NCBI GenBank assembly: GCA_023426125.1
Contig: JAFABI010000113.1
Span: 62,001-126,000 of the forward strand
Direction of reading: 5' to 3'
DNA from: Bacillota bacterium
GTDB lineage: Bacteria > Bacillota > Clostridia > Acetivibrionales > DTU013
DNA length: 64,000 nt
Position numbers and translations under genes: made by a program. The first letter of the stretch is position 1; each line of letters opens with the position of its first letter. Below, one piece after another: positions 23,623-32,404 of this stretch. Below the pieces are notes generated by a model that worked only from the letters and a program-made list of their open reading frames with translations, made no database searches and was not told the origin of the DNA.

Positions 23623-23931
23623 TTATTGAGTTTTACCTGATGAGGTTTTCACCGCGGATGTGGATATCATGACGCTTTTCCCTGTATCCTCATTTATATT
23701 CCATCCAACCTCTGCTGAGCCGCCAAATATACTGATTATGAAAGTTCCTTGAAAATCATCCTCCGATAGTGCTTTTATGATTTTTTCGAAGTCTTTCCCA
23801 GTGTTATATTCAGCCTTTCCATTTTCAGCAATATGACGCCAGGCCACTCGGCCGCTTCTATTCCATTTTAGCAGCCGTAGTGTTGCCTCTAGCAGGGTTA
23901 TTCGCGCTAACTCGTTTAGCCTGTGATTCAT
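23623..23931 (-). CDS. Hypothetical protein divergent from an XRE regulator
   Basis: 102 residues, no signal peptide or membrane helix. N-terminal helix rich in Arg/Leu (NELARITLLEATLRLLKWNR), then a mixed alpha/beta part (KDFEKIIKALSEDDFQGTFI, IFGGSAEVGWNINEDTG). I do not recognise the family. It is divergent from a small XRE repressor, and the spacer holds three copies of an operator-like sequence, so the two genes probably form one regulatory unit, for example a small toxin-like or phage-derived pair. Confidence 0.5.
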   Translation of the reverse strand: MNHRLNELARITLLEATLRLLKWNRSGRVAWRHIAENGKAEYNTGKDFEKIIKALSEDDFQGTFIISIFGGSAEVGWNINEDTGKSVMISTSAVKTSSGKTQ

Positions 23932-23948
23932 TTCGTCAGTCTCCTTTT

Positions 23949-24042
23949 ATGTTTCGCTATAACGAATGTTTCTCTATTACGAAACATTTTAAATGTTTTT
24001 TGAAGTAAAATCAAGAAAATTTTATTCGTTATAGGGAAACAT
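23949..24042. promoter_or_regulatory. Three operator-like repeats between divergent genes
   Basis: Site A ATGTTTCGCTATAACGAAT (23949-23967), site B ATGTTTC-N8-GAAACAT (23966-23987, perfect 7-base arms) and site C ATTCGTTATAGGGAAACAT (24024-24042). Site C is the reverse complement of site A at all but one position. They fill the promoter region of both the XRE gene and the divergent hypothetical gene. Confidence 0.68.
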
Positions 24043-24068
24043 TTCTTATTGAGGGGAGTGTTATCATT

Positions 24069-24305
24069 TTGCAAAAGTTAAGACTAGATATGGATATTGG
24101 AAAAAATATTCAACGGTTGAGAAAACAAAACTCACTAACTCAAAACCAGGTAATCGCTAAATTGAATCTAATGGGGCTGAATATGTCTCCCAGTACCTAT
24201 GCGAAAATAGAAACAAACCGCATGAATATCCGCATAAGTGAGTTGGTGGCATTGAGCATAATACTTAATGCTGAATTTAATGATTTTTTTGAAGGATTGA
24301 AATAG
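24069..24305 (+). CDS. Small XRE-family HTH repressor
   Basis: 78 residues, essentially one Cro/C1-type helix-turn-helix: IGKNIQRLRKQNSLTQNQVI, then SPSTYAKIETNRMNIRISEL and ALSIILNAEFNDFF. TTG 24069 is taken as start because GGGGAG lies eight bases upstream; ATG 24090 is also in frame. It probably binds the repeats at 23949-24042 and controls itself and the divergent gene. Confidence 0.78.
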   Translation: MQKLRLDMDIGKNIQRLRKQNSLTQNQVIAKLNLMGLNMSPSTYAKIETNRMNIRISELVALSIILNAEFNDFFEGLK

Positions 24306-24453
24306 TCCTTCCTTTGCTTATTGCTTGACCTTTCACCTCATGATGGAGTTGGTATCATCATGATTTTCTTTCTTTTTCCGTAACCACAGGATTTGTTGGA
24401 TTAATAACTATAGGGATAAACCATTATACTTATTATATTGGAGAAAACAGCAA

Positions 24454-25266
24454 ATGAATAAAGAAAATAGAACATCCGGCGATAAAATTGTTTTTCTAGG
24501 GACAGGTGCTGCGGACTGGCCGGAACATTTGAGCGACATGGAAAAACAGAATGCCGGCCAGAACAGCAGAAGATACAGCAGCGTGCTTGTCAACAACCAT
24601 TTGCTGATTGACTGCGGACCGACCGTGCCGGAAGCATTGGCAACATTCGGACTTGATAGACTGAATATTACCGATGTACTATTAACCCATTCACACCGGG
24701 ACCATTTGTCGCCGGATGTGTTAAGAAGCCTGGCAAGGTCCAATTCAGGGAATGCTTTGCTGAATATATGGGGACATAAGGCTGCTCTTGCTTTTATATC
24801 CGGAGTCGATGGTATTTCCCTGCATCCTGTCAGTGCAGGCATGTGGTTTTGCATAAGTGATATGCGAATCCAGGCTCTTGCGGCAAATCATCCTGTCGCC
24901 GGTTCAAGGGAAAAGGCGCTGCATTACTTTTTTAAAGGAAGAAGGCAGTGGCTGTATGCCACAGACGGGGCATGGCTGTTGAAGCCGGCTTTTGAGAGCC
25001 TTCAGAAAGCAAAACTGGATGCTGTTGTTTGGGATGCCACTATAGGTGATATTGAAGGCGATTATAGAATTTTCGAGCATAATAGCCTGGCAATGATACG
25101 CCTGATGACAGCAAGCCTGAAGCGTCAGGAAATAGTGAAACAGGATGCGAAGGTCATACTTACCCATATGGCAAGAACCCTTCATCCGGAACATGAAGAA
25201 ATGGAGGGTTCACTTTTATCTGAGGGGCTTATACCTGCATATGACGGTATGGGCATTGAAATTTGA
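24454..25266 (+). CDS. MBL-fold metallo-hydrolase (PhnP/RNase Z-like)
   Basis: 270 residues. Starts IVFLGTGAADWPEHL, contains THSHRDHLSPDVL (the HxHxDH zinc motif, about residue 74), NHPVAG, YATDGAWLL with the bridging Asp, and LTHMARTLHPEHEEM near the end. The GTGAADWP start is characteristic of a PhnP-like subgroup found in carbohydrate gene clusters. It precedes a LacI gene and an ABC sugar importer, so it may act on a cyclic or phosphorylated sugar. GGAGA lies 12 bases before the ATG. Confidence 0.78.
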   Translation: MNKENRTSGDKIVFLGTGAADWPEHLSDMEKQNAGQNSRRYSSVLVNNHLLIDCGPTVPEALATFGLDRLNITDVLLTHSHRDHLSPDVLRSLARSNSGNALLNIWGHKAALAFISGVDGISLHPVSAGMWFCISDMRIQALAANHPVAGSREKALHYFFKGRRQWLYATDGAWLLKPAFESLQKAKLDAVVWDATIGDIEGDYRIFEHNSLAMIRLMTASLKRQEIVKQDAKVILTHMARTLHPEHEEMEGSLLSEGLIPAYDGMGIEI

Positions 25267-25388
25267 ATTAGGTCGTTATAACGGGCTAAGAGAATATGGA
25301 AAAGAATGAAGACTATGAAAATTTAACTAAAAATTAATTGACACGTAATTATGTTTTAATATCATGTGTATAGTATATGGACTGTAGA

Positions 25389-25398
25389 TACGCGCGTA
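25389..25398. promoter_or_regulatory. Small palindrome before the LacI gene
   Basis: TACGCGCGTA, with a central CG as in LacI-family operators, lies 29 bases upstream of the lacI-type start. Short, so weak evidence for autoregulation. Confidence 0.3.
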
Positions 25399-25426
25399 AC
25401 TATAAAATTATAAATGAGGCGCACAT

Positions 25427-26437
25427 ATGTTGACAAGAGTCGAAGTTGCCAGGAAGGCCGGTGTGTCTGAGGCTACGGTATCGCATGTGATTAACGGGAC
25501 AAAATTTGTCAGTGACGAACTCAGGATGAAGGTTGAAAAGGCAGTTGCCGAATTGGGCTACAAGCCCAATTTTATTGCAAGAAGCCTTGCTACAAAAGTA
25601 TCAAAACATGTCGGTATTTTGGTAAATGACATTACAAACCCGTATTACGGGAAAATTGCGCAGGGAATGGAAGAGGTAGCAAGAATAAACGGCTATATGG
25701 TTTCTATTTTTGCTGCTTCCGCCAGTGCGGATGAACTGTATGCCAATATTATGCAGCGTCAGATGGACGGACTCTTTATTGCTACCGTGCAAAACAGGTT
25801 CTCGGAGGAGCAGGTAGGACAACTTCATAATAAAGGTGTAGCAATAGTGAACGGTTCTTTTAACACAGGTTCTGTTGTGGATTTTAACTATGACAGGGGT
25901 ATGAACTTGCTGATAAGGCATCTTAAAGAATTCGGACACAAGCAGATTGCCTATTTAAGCGGATTAAGCATGAATGATCCGGCTCACTGGAGGTATAATG
26001 CATTCCTTAAAGCATTGAAAAGACAAGAGCTGTTATACGATCCAAGTCTTGCTGTTGACGGTCAGGAGCCTTATGAGACTACCTGCGACAACGGATATAT
26101 TGCAATGAAAAAGCTTTTGAAAATGGAAACGCGCGTTACTGCGGTTGTTGCTACCAATGACCTGATGGCGTATGGAGCAATGAAGGCTATCAGGGAAGCA
26201 GGTCTTAAAATTCCAGGGGACATATCGGTAGCGGGCTGCGACGATATATTCCTTTCGAGCTTCACAGATCCGCCGCTTACCACGCTGACAGCTCCCATAA
26301 AAGAGCTTGGCAAACAAGCAATGTACCTGATTCTCCAGGAGATACAGAAGAATGGCCCAAAAACAGTATATCTTGACCTGGATCTCAGCATCAGGGGATC
26401 AACAGGCATAGCAAAAGAAAGTAAAGTAAACGAATAA
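25427..26437 (+). CDS. LacI family transcriptional regulator
   Basis: 336 residues. N-terminal HTH TRVEVARKAGVSEATVSHVI (3-22) with hinge helix region NFIARSLATK, then a periplasmic-binding-protein-like sensor (HVGILVNDITNPYYGKIAQG to DISVAGCDDIFLSSFTDPPL and TTLTAPIKELGKQAMYLI). It represses sugar genes until its ligand binds. It is followed 30 bases later by the importer genes, which are the likely targets. Confidence 0.93.
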   Translation: MLTRVEVARKAGVSEATVSHVINGTKFVSDELRMKVEKAVAELGYKPNFIARSLATKVSKHVGILVNDITNPYYGKIAQGMEEVARINGYMVSIFAASASADELYANIMQRQMDGLFIATVQNRFSEEQVGQLHNKGVAIVNGSFNTGSVVDFNYDRGMNLLIRHLKEFGHKQIAYLSGLSMNDPAHWRYNAFLKALKRQELLYDPSLAVDGQEPYETTCDNGYIAMKKLLKMETRVTAVVATNDLMAYGAMKAIREAGLKIPGDISVAGCDDIFLSSFTDPPLTTLTAPIKELGKQAMYLILQEIQKNGPKTVYLDLDLSIRGSTGIAKESKVNE

Positions 26438-26467
26438 CAACGATTATCGTGTATGGAGGATTTTGTA

Positions 26468-28132
26468 ATGAAAATAAAGAAGCGTATTGCAGTTGTACTG
26501 CTTTCATCATTTATGCTGGTTTCCTCACTTACTGTGGGCTGCCAGCAAACGCAGCCAACCGGAACCCAACCTGTAACAGAAACTACAGCAGATACTTCGG
26601 ATTCTCAGCAGTCTTCCGGTGAAGAAAGCAAGCAGGCTGAATTTGAAGGCACCATAAACGTGAATTTGCCTGCCGAGGCAGGTGCAAAGGAAGGCTGGGA
26701 GGCGGTAGCAAAAGCATATATGGAAATACACCCAAAGGTAAAGGTGGTTATAGACCTGAAACCTCAGGACGGATATGCAGAGTGGGTCAAAAACATGTTC
26801 GGTACGGCAAACCCGACAGCAGACCTGGTCGGCATTAATCTCGCAGGCGCCGCCAGGAACGGGAAATCAATAAATTACATGGAGTATTTAAATGTAACAA
26901 GTCCGTATTCGGGGGACGTCTGGATGAAGCAGTTTGATTTCCAGCATCAAAACGGAGTAGATATGACGAATAATTCATGGGATCAGCTGAGCCTTCAGAC
27001 GGTACAGATATTGTGGATGTACAACAAGGAGGTATTCCAGAAAGTGGGCGTTGAGCCACCGGAGACCTGGAAAGAGTTCGCCGCTGTTTGCGAAAAGCTT
27101 CAAAAGGCCGGATATCAGCCGCTGGCAGTGCCCGGCGATTTCGACAGCTTTTATTCAATGCAGATGGGATGGCTTGCCAGAGCGTATACGGACCAGACAA
27201 CAAGAAGTATGCTGGAAGTGTACAGATCAAAAGAGGGAGATTATAATTATGACCCTTCAAAAGACGGTACTTTCAAGTATGATCCAACCGATCCGTATAA
27301 TGACGAGTCATCCAAAGTTACTTCAAATATAGTGAGGGTTTACAAAGCCATTAAAGATGGTGTTTACAAGCCTGACAGCGAAGGCATGCTGACCGTATGG
27401 TCCAACCTGAAGGAGATATTTCCGAAGTATGCCGGAGGCGACGCCTTCTTCGGCACAAAGGATGCGCTTCCATTGTTCTATCAGGGCAAGGCCGCAATTT
27501 ACCTGGATGGCGCATGGAGATTGCCTGCCTTTAAAACGGATATGGATAAACTGGCAAAAGGGGAAGAAATAAAGTCCGGAGAGACAAAAATCGAAGGCGT
27601 GCGGAAATTCACACTTGGAACCTTCAACATGCCGTCCATGGAAGGTCCGGGCATAGAGGCTCCGGCAAGGACAATCGAAGCGCCGTCCGGGTTCATGGGG
27701 GGTGTTGCAAAGGATAAGGCGCATGACGACATGGTAATGGACTTCGTTATGTACTATTCCTCCAAAACAGGATACGATAAATATTTATCGGCGGCGCTCA
27801 ATGCGGGCTTTGCACCGTCCGGACCGACTCTGGTAAATGGTGTGGAACTGCCGGATGAATATGCGGAGCTTTTTAAGGACCTGAAATTTATAGGCAACTG
27901 TCAAAAGGCTTACAATACTTTTATGTCCCGTGGAGCTCCGAAGGATATTCAGGAGAGTCTGAGAGAATGGTACAATTATTCCCAGGAATTCCTTACCGGA
28001 AAAACAGATGTGAAAGAGTGGGGAAAAAAGCACAAGGAAAATGTAATGAAGTATCTGCCCCAGTCCATGAAAGCAAGCAAGGTGGAGCCGGGCGACCTTG
28101 ACAATCCTCAAAATGCGCCGACGGGCAAGTAA
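26468..28132 (+). CDS. Sugar ABC transporter solute-binding lipoprotein (family 1)
   Basis: 554 residues from ATG 26468, with GGAGG eight bases upstream. A lipoprotein signal MKIKKRIAVVLLSSFMLVSS followed by the lipobox LTVGC gives Cys acylation near residue 25. A Ser/Thr/Gln-rich tether precedes the binding domain, which has the family 1 features VNLPAEAGAKEGWEAVAKAY, VEPPETWKEFAAVCEKLQKA and FYQGKAAIYLDGAWRLPAFK. It is longer than a typical maltose-binding protein (about 420), as for clostridial polysaccharide-fragment binders. The exact sugar is unknown. A stem-loop follows the gene. Confidence 0.9.
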   Translation: MKIKKRIAVVLLSSFMLVSSLTVGCQQTQPTGTQPVTETTADTSDSQQSSGEESKQAEFEGTINVNLPAEAGAKEGWEAVAKAYMEIHPKVKVVIDLKPQDGYAEWVKNMFGTANPTADLVGINLAGAARNGKSINYMEYLNVTSPYSGDVWMKQFDFQHQNGVDMTNNSWDQLSLQTVQILWMYNKEVFQKVGVEPPETWKEFAAVCEKLQKAGYQPLAVPGDFDSFYSMQMGWLARAYTDQTTRSMLEVYRSKEGDYNYDPSKDGTFKYDPTDPYNDESSKVTSNIVRVYKAIKDGVYKPDSEGMLTVWSNLKEIFPKYAGGDAFFGTKDALPLFYQGKAAIYLDGAWRLPAFKTDMDKLAKGEEIKSGETKIEGVRKFTLGTFNMPSMEGPGIEAPARTIEAPSGFMGGVAKDKAHDDMVMDFVMYYSSKTGYDKYLSAALNAGFAPSGPTLVNGVELPDEYAELFKDLKFIGNCQKAYNTFMSRGAPKDIQESLREWYNYSQEFLTGKTDVKEWGKKHKENVMKYLPQSMKASKVEPGDLDNPQNAPTGK

Positions 28133-28140
28133 CAGTTCCA

Positions 28141-28170
28141 AAGGGAGGCGGCGCATGCAGCCTCCCTTTT
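28141..28170 (+). terminator. Intercistronic stem-loop after the binding protein
   Basis: AAGGGAGGC and GCCTCCCTT around a 10-base loop, then TT. The T run is short, so it is likely a partial terminator or 3' stabiliser that makes the binding protein more abundant than the permeases. Confidence 0.62.
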
Positions 28171-28203
28171 AAAGCAAAAAGGTGTTGGGGAACCGGAGGT
28201 AAG

Positions 28204-30171
28204 ATGAAAATACATAAAAACTGGCTTTGTGCATTTATAGCAGGTGTCGCAGTTCTCGCCGCATTAATTCTGGCGTACCGTTTCAGCAGTGAGGCAACAG
28301 TAATAGTCAAGCAGGCAGGTTTTAATACCGGTCAGAGAAATTACAAGGTGGTGTATGATGATAAAAACGCGATAACACTGGTATCCACATATAACAACAT
28401 GCTTAAGGCTTATAATGCAAACGGACGGGAATTGTGGAGCTTTTCGGCCGGAGGGCCCGTAAGGGAAATAAAAATACATGAGGATACAAAAACGGTCTAT
28501 GCCGGCTGTGAGGATAGAAACCTGTATATCCTTGATATAGAGAATGGTAATTTAAAAAGTACGATTAAGGTAAAGAGGAGAATATACAGCATTGATATTA
28601 ACAGCGATGCTTCAATAATTGCGGTATCCGCCGGCATTAACGCGCTGAAGCATGAGCTGCTGCTTTATGATAACGCAGGTAAGCAGCTATGGACAAAGCA
28701 GACGGGAATAATCGCTCAGAAGGTTTCTTTTAACAGCGATTACACCGGTCTCCTGATTGGCAATGACCGTGCTGAGATTGTTGAATATGATCTTAAGGGG
28801 GTTGAAGTAAGAAAGAAGCGAGTGAAGTATCAGGTAACAGATATGTCTGTTGATCGAAGTACCGGCAGCCTTGCGGTTATTACGCAAAGAGGTGCATATG
28901 CGTTGTTTGATAGAGATTTGAACAATGTCGAAAACCGTGATTTCGGCGGCAGATGTACTGCGGTTGCTGTTTCGGAAGGGGCAAAATGGATTGCTGTCGG
29001 AAATGAAGAGGGCAAGTTTTTCTTTTCTGACGTAAAAGGGAATAAGATTTATGAATCGGGCGCCAGCGCTGCCGTAACATCGGTCGTATTTGCCGGAAGT
29101 AAAATATTTGTAACAGGTTTGGGGGATTTTGTTTATACGGCGGACAGAGACAGCCTAAATAACATTGCCCTGTTTGAAGGTATTTCACGGTATTCGGCAT
29201 TGGCGGCCTGTATTTGCACTTTCGTTTTACTATTTCTTATCGTAATGAGTGTGGATTTTTTAAGAAGAAAAGCAGCCGCTTTCTTCTTAGCCCTTATAAG
29301 GTATAAAACGGCATATCTTTTGCTGATACCAACCTTTGCACTGCTGGGGGTGTTCTGCTATTACCCGGTGTTCCTGGCTTTGACCAGGGCATTTACAAAC
29401 TGGAACATCCATGAGACCTATATAAAATTCATCGGACTTGATAACTTCAGGCTAATGATTGAGGAAGGGTATTTCCTTCTTGGCGTTAGGAATCTATTGA
29501 TGATTATTGGAACTGATTTTGTAAAAGTACTGACGATTCCGCTTTTGGTGGCTGAGCTTGTATTCCTTATGACAGGCGACAGGAAGAAGTACTGGTTCAG
29601 GTTCCTGTTTGTTGTGCCAATGGTAGTTCCTTCGGTTGTATCGGTTCTAATGTGGTCCAATATATATGATCCGAATATTGGACTGCTGAACCAGCTGCTT
29701 GACGCGGTAGGGCTTGGCGGGGTAAAGAGAGTCTGGCTCGGCGATCCGGAAACGGCATTATGGTCTATCATCGGCATGGGATTCCCTTTTGTAAATGCTT
29801 TTGCTTTCCTTGTATATTACGGCGGCCTGATCAATATTCCGGTATCGCTGTTTGAAGCCGCGAAAGTAGATGGAAGCAACAGATGGTGGGATTTTGTCCA
29901 TATCCAGTTGCCCCTTTTGATGCCACAGATGAAAATGCTTATCATTCTTCAGTTTATAGGAGCGGTGCAGGACTTTTCATCCATACTGCTGCTTACGGGC
30001 GGAGGGCCTGGCACGGCTACCTACACGCCGGGGCTTGAGTTGTATTACAATGCTACGAGATTCGGACGTTACGGTTACGCATGTGCCCTTGGAGTTGTAA
30101 TGTTCATTGCAATCCTTGCCGGCACACTGCTGAATATGAAAATAAAATCGGATTCTGAATATAACAATTAG
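28204..30171 (+). CDS. ABC sugar permease (MalF-type) fused to an N-terminal beta-propeller
   Basis: 655 residues, against about 300 for a usual MalF-type permease. Residues 7-25 are a membrane helix. Residues 45-325 form a propeller of the WD40/PQQ-like type with repeated units such as MLKAYNANGRELWSFSAGG, NLYILDIENGNLKSTIKV, LLLYDNAGKQLWTKQTGI and WIAVGNEEGKFFFSDVKG. A second helix (about 332-352) leads to a Arg/Lys-rich loop, then a complete permease (about 365-650) with the ATPase-contact motif EAAKVDGSNRWWDFVHIQLP. The charge pattern puts the propeller outside the cell. The reading frame is unbroken. GGAGGT precedes the ATG. Confidence 0.88.
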   Translation: MKIHKNWLCAFIAGVAVLAALILAYRFSSEATVIVKQAGFNTGQRNYKVVYDDKNAITLVSTYNNMLKAYNANGRELWSFSAGGPVREIKIHEDTKTVYAGCEDRNLYILDIENGNLKSTIKVKRRIYSIDINSDASIIAVSAGINALKHELLLYDNAGKQLWTKQTGIIAQKVSFNSDYTGLLIGNDRAEIVEYDLKGVEVRKKRVKYQVTDMSVDRSTGSLAVITQRGAYALFDRDLNNVENRDFGGRCTAVAVSEGAKWIAVGNEEGKFFFSDVKGNKIYESGASAAVTSVVFAGSKIFVTGLGDFVYTADRDSLNNIALFEGISRYSALAACICTFVLLFLIVMSVDFLRRKAAAFFLALIRYKTAYLLLIPTFALLGVFCYYPVFLALTRAFTNWNIHETYIKFIGLDNFRLMIEEGYFLLGVRNLLMIIGTDFVKVLTIPLLVAELVFLMTGDRKKYWFRFLFVVPMVVPSVVSVLMWSNIYDPNIGLLNQLLDAVGLGGVKRVWLGDPETALWSIIGMGFPFVNAFAFLVYYGGLINIPVSLFEAAKVDGSNRWWDFVHIQLPLLMPQMKMLIILQFIGAVQDFSSILLLTGGGPGTATYTPGLELYYNATRFGRYGYACALGVVMFIAILAGTLLNMKIKSDSEYNN

Positions 30172-30198
30172 GATTGCCGTCGAAAGGGGCATGGAGCA

Positions 30199-31047
30199 AT
30201 GAGAAAATTTTTGGGAATAAATAAACCCGGAGAAACGCTTTTTCAAAGTATTGTTACGGCTGCAGCCATAATTATTCTGCTGCTGGCTTTTATACCGATT
30301 ATTCTAATGCTGCTTCTCTCATTCAAGTCGAATGTGCAGATTTACGGCAATTTCTGGTCTCTGCCCCGGCCTATTCAATGGGACAATTACAATGCGGCGG
30401 TTAAAATGTTGATTCCGAATATGCTGAACTCTACCATTGTAGTGTCCGTATCGGTTGTTTTTACGGTATTGCTCGGGTCTACTGCGGGTTATGTTTTTGC
30501 CAGGCTTGATTTCCCGGGTAAAAAGACGCTTTTTATGCTTGTAATGAGCATGATGATGGTACCCGGGATACTCACCCTGACACCCGGGTACGACCTTATT
30601 CAGCAGCTTCACCTGAAAGATACATGGTTTGCCCTGTTCCTGCCGTGGATTGCACGCGGACAGGTGTTCGGAATAATTCTTTGCAGGACTTTCATATCCG
30701 GACAGCCTTCCGCCCTTTTCGAATCTGCGAGACTTGACGGCGCAAGCGAGTTGAATGCCTACTATCACATAGCACTGCCGTTGGCGCGTCCTATTCTGGC
30801 AACCCTTGCCATCATGAAAATGGTTGACTATTATAATGACTTTGTATGGCCGCTTATGGTTATAGATTCCAGCTCAAAGCAGGTTATAACCGTCGCAATT
30901 AAAATTTTTAACGCGTTATATGGAGTAACCAACATAGGTACTATGGTTGCAGGATTTGTTTTTGCAACGATTCCGCTGCTTCTTTTATTTATGGCGGGTT
31001 CAAGCTTCTATATTGCAGGTCTTACATCCGGTGCGGTAAAAGTATAA
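30199..31047 (+). CDS. ABC sugar permease (MalG-type)
   Basis: 282 residues with six membrane helices. The EAA-loop is ESARLDGASELNAYYHIALP (about 174-193), which contacts the ATPase, and the start LFQSIVTAAAIIILLLAFIP is the first helix. Pairs with the propeller-permease 27 bases upstream. No ATPase gene is in the cluster. Confidence 0.92.
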   Translation: MRKFLGINKPGETLFQSIVTAAAIIILLLAFIPIILMLLLSFKSNVQIYGNFWSLPRPIQWDNYNAAVKMLIPNMLNSTIVVSVSVVFTVLLGSTAGYVFARLDFPGKKTLFMLVMSMMMVPGILTLTPGYDLIQQLHLKDTWFALFLPWIARGQVFGIILCRTFISGQPSALFESARLDGASELNAYYHIALPLARPILATLAIMKMVDYYNDFVWPLMVIDSSSKQVITVAIKIFNALYGVTNIGTMVAGFVFATIPLLLLFMAGSSFYIAGLTSGAVKV

Positions 31048-31068
31048 ATGCGAGGAGATGGCCGAGGG

Positions 31069-32322
31069 ATGAGAACAGGTGTCAAGGAAAAAAGAGAACA
31101 AGAGCAATGTACGGTTACAGAGGAACAAAGAAAAACACCCGTCGCCGGATCGTTTGATGTACTGGTTGCCGGCGGAGGTGTCGCGGGTATAGCTGCAGCA
31201 TTGGCTGCAGCAAGAAAGGGAGCAAAGGTAGTTCTCGTTGAAAAGCAATGTGCTTTGGGAGGCCTTGCAACATTGGGCTTGATTACCATCTATTTGCCGC
31301 TGTGTGACGGCATGGGAAATCAAGTGATCCATGGAATAGGGGAAGAATTATTGAAGCTCTCCATCAAATATGGTTACGAGGACCTATACCCCCGGGCATG
31401 GCTGGAAAACGGCACATTGGAGGCAAAGAAGGAAAAGCGGTATGCCGTACGGTACAATGCCCAATTGTTTGCCCTTTGCTCAGAAGAACTGTTAGTAAAG
31501 GAAAGGGTTCGAATCCTATACGATGCAAGAATAACCTCGGTGCATAAATCCGGCAATTGTATTGATGCAGTGATTGTTGATAACAAAGAAGGACATCTGG
31601 CGATCCAGGTAAAAACTGTTGTAGATGCCACCGGTGACGCAGATATTTGTTTCTTTGCAGGAGAAAAGGTAGTAGTCAACGACAGGAACAAACTGGCGCT
31701 ATGGTACTACTATGCCGGAAAAAAGGGCATAGGATTAAGACAGTATCCATCTTTCGAAGATTTGATATATAACGGGCTGGAATGCTTTAACGGAGTCTTG
31801 ACAGAGGATATAAACCGAATGATTATCCATGGGCACGAAGAGCTTCTCCATGACATTTTGGAATTGCGCCGGAAGGAAAATGATTCCACCATCGTTCCGG
31901 TTACCATACCGACAGTACCTGAATTCCGCATGACAAGGAGGCTTTCCGGATTGTATGAAATGGGAGAAAACGAGGTCTTCAAGGTGTTTGAGGATAGTAT
32001 AGGCATGACGGGAGACTGGCGTAAGAGAGGCCCTGTATTCAATATTCCTTTTGGCTGCTTGTATGGGGACAAAATTAAGAATCTCATTACCTGTGGAAGG
32101 TGTATTTCAGTAAAAGACGATATGTGGGATATCACAAGAGTTATCCCAACCTGCGCAGTGACAGGTGAAGCTGCGGGGACTGCAGCAGCCCTTTTGGTTA
32201 AAAGCGGTAAGGAAGGCTATCATAAACTTGATGTAAGTGAACTGCAGGCTCATCTAATATTACAAGGAGTAAAAATAAATGCAAGGATTGGACTTGATTT
32301 GAAAAAGCCTATAACCTCCTGA
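31069..32322 (+). CDS. FAD-dependent oxidoreductase (FAD_oxidored family)
   Basis: 417 residues from ATG 31069 (GAGGAG about 11 bases upstream); ATG 31048, directly after the previous stop, is in frame but has no site. The dinucleotide fold is DVLVAGGGVAGIAAALAAAR with the Glu in VVLVEKQCALGGLATLGL; VDATGDADICFFAGE is the GD motif, and LITCGRCISVKDDMWDITRV with IPTCAVTGEAAGTAAALL is the C-terminal FAD segment. This family appears in carbohydrate clusters of Firmicutes and Bacteroidetes and is thought to oxidise sugars or their derivatives. Last gene of the importer cluster. Confidence 0.85.
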   Translation: MRTGVKEKREQEQCTVTEEQRKTPVAGSFDVLVAGGGVAGIAAALAAARKGAKVVLVEKQCALGGLATLGLITIYLPLCDGMGNQVIHGIGEELLKLSIKYGYEDLYPRAWLENGTLEAKKEKRYAVRYNAQLFALCSEELLVKERVRILYDARITSVHKSGNCIDAVIVDNKEGHLAIQVKTVVDATGDADICFFAGEKVVVNDRNKLALWYYYAGKKGIGLRQYPSFEDLIYNGLECFNGVLTEDINRMIIHGHEELLHDILELRRKENDSTIVPVTIPTVPEFRMTRRLSGLYEMGENEVFKVFEDSIGMTGDWRKRGPVFNIPFGCLYGDKIKNLITCGRCISVKDDMWDITRVIPTCAVTGEAAGTAAALLVKSGKEGYHKLDVSELQAHLILQGVKINARIGLDLKKPITS

Positions 32323-32404
32323 CAAGCAAAAGGTTGACAGGATGGCCATCCCTCATCGTCAATCAAACCGCCTCTCCGCAGTAATGAGAGACATAAGGTA
32401 TCTT

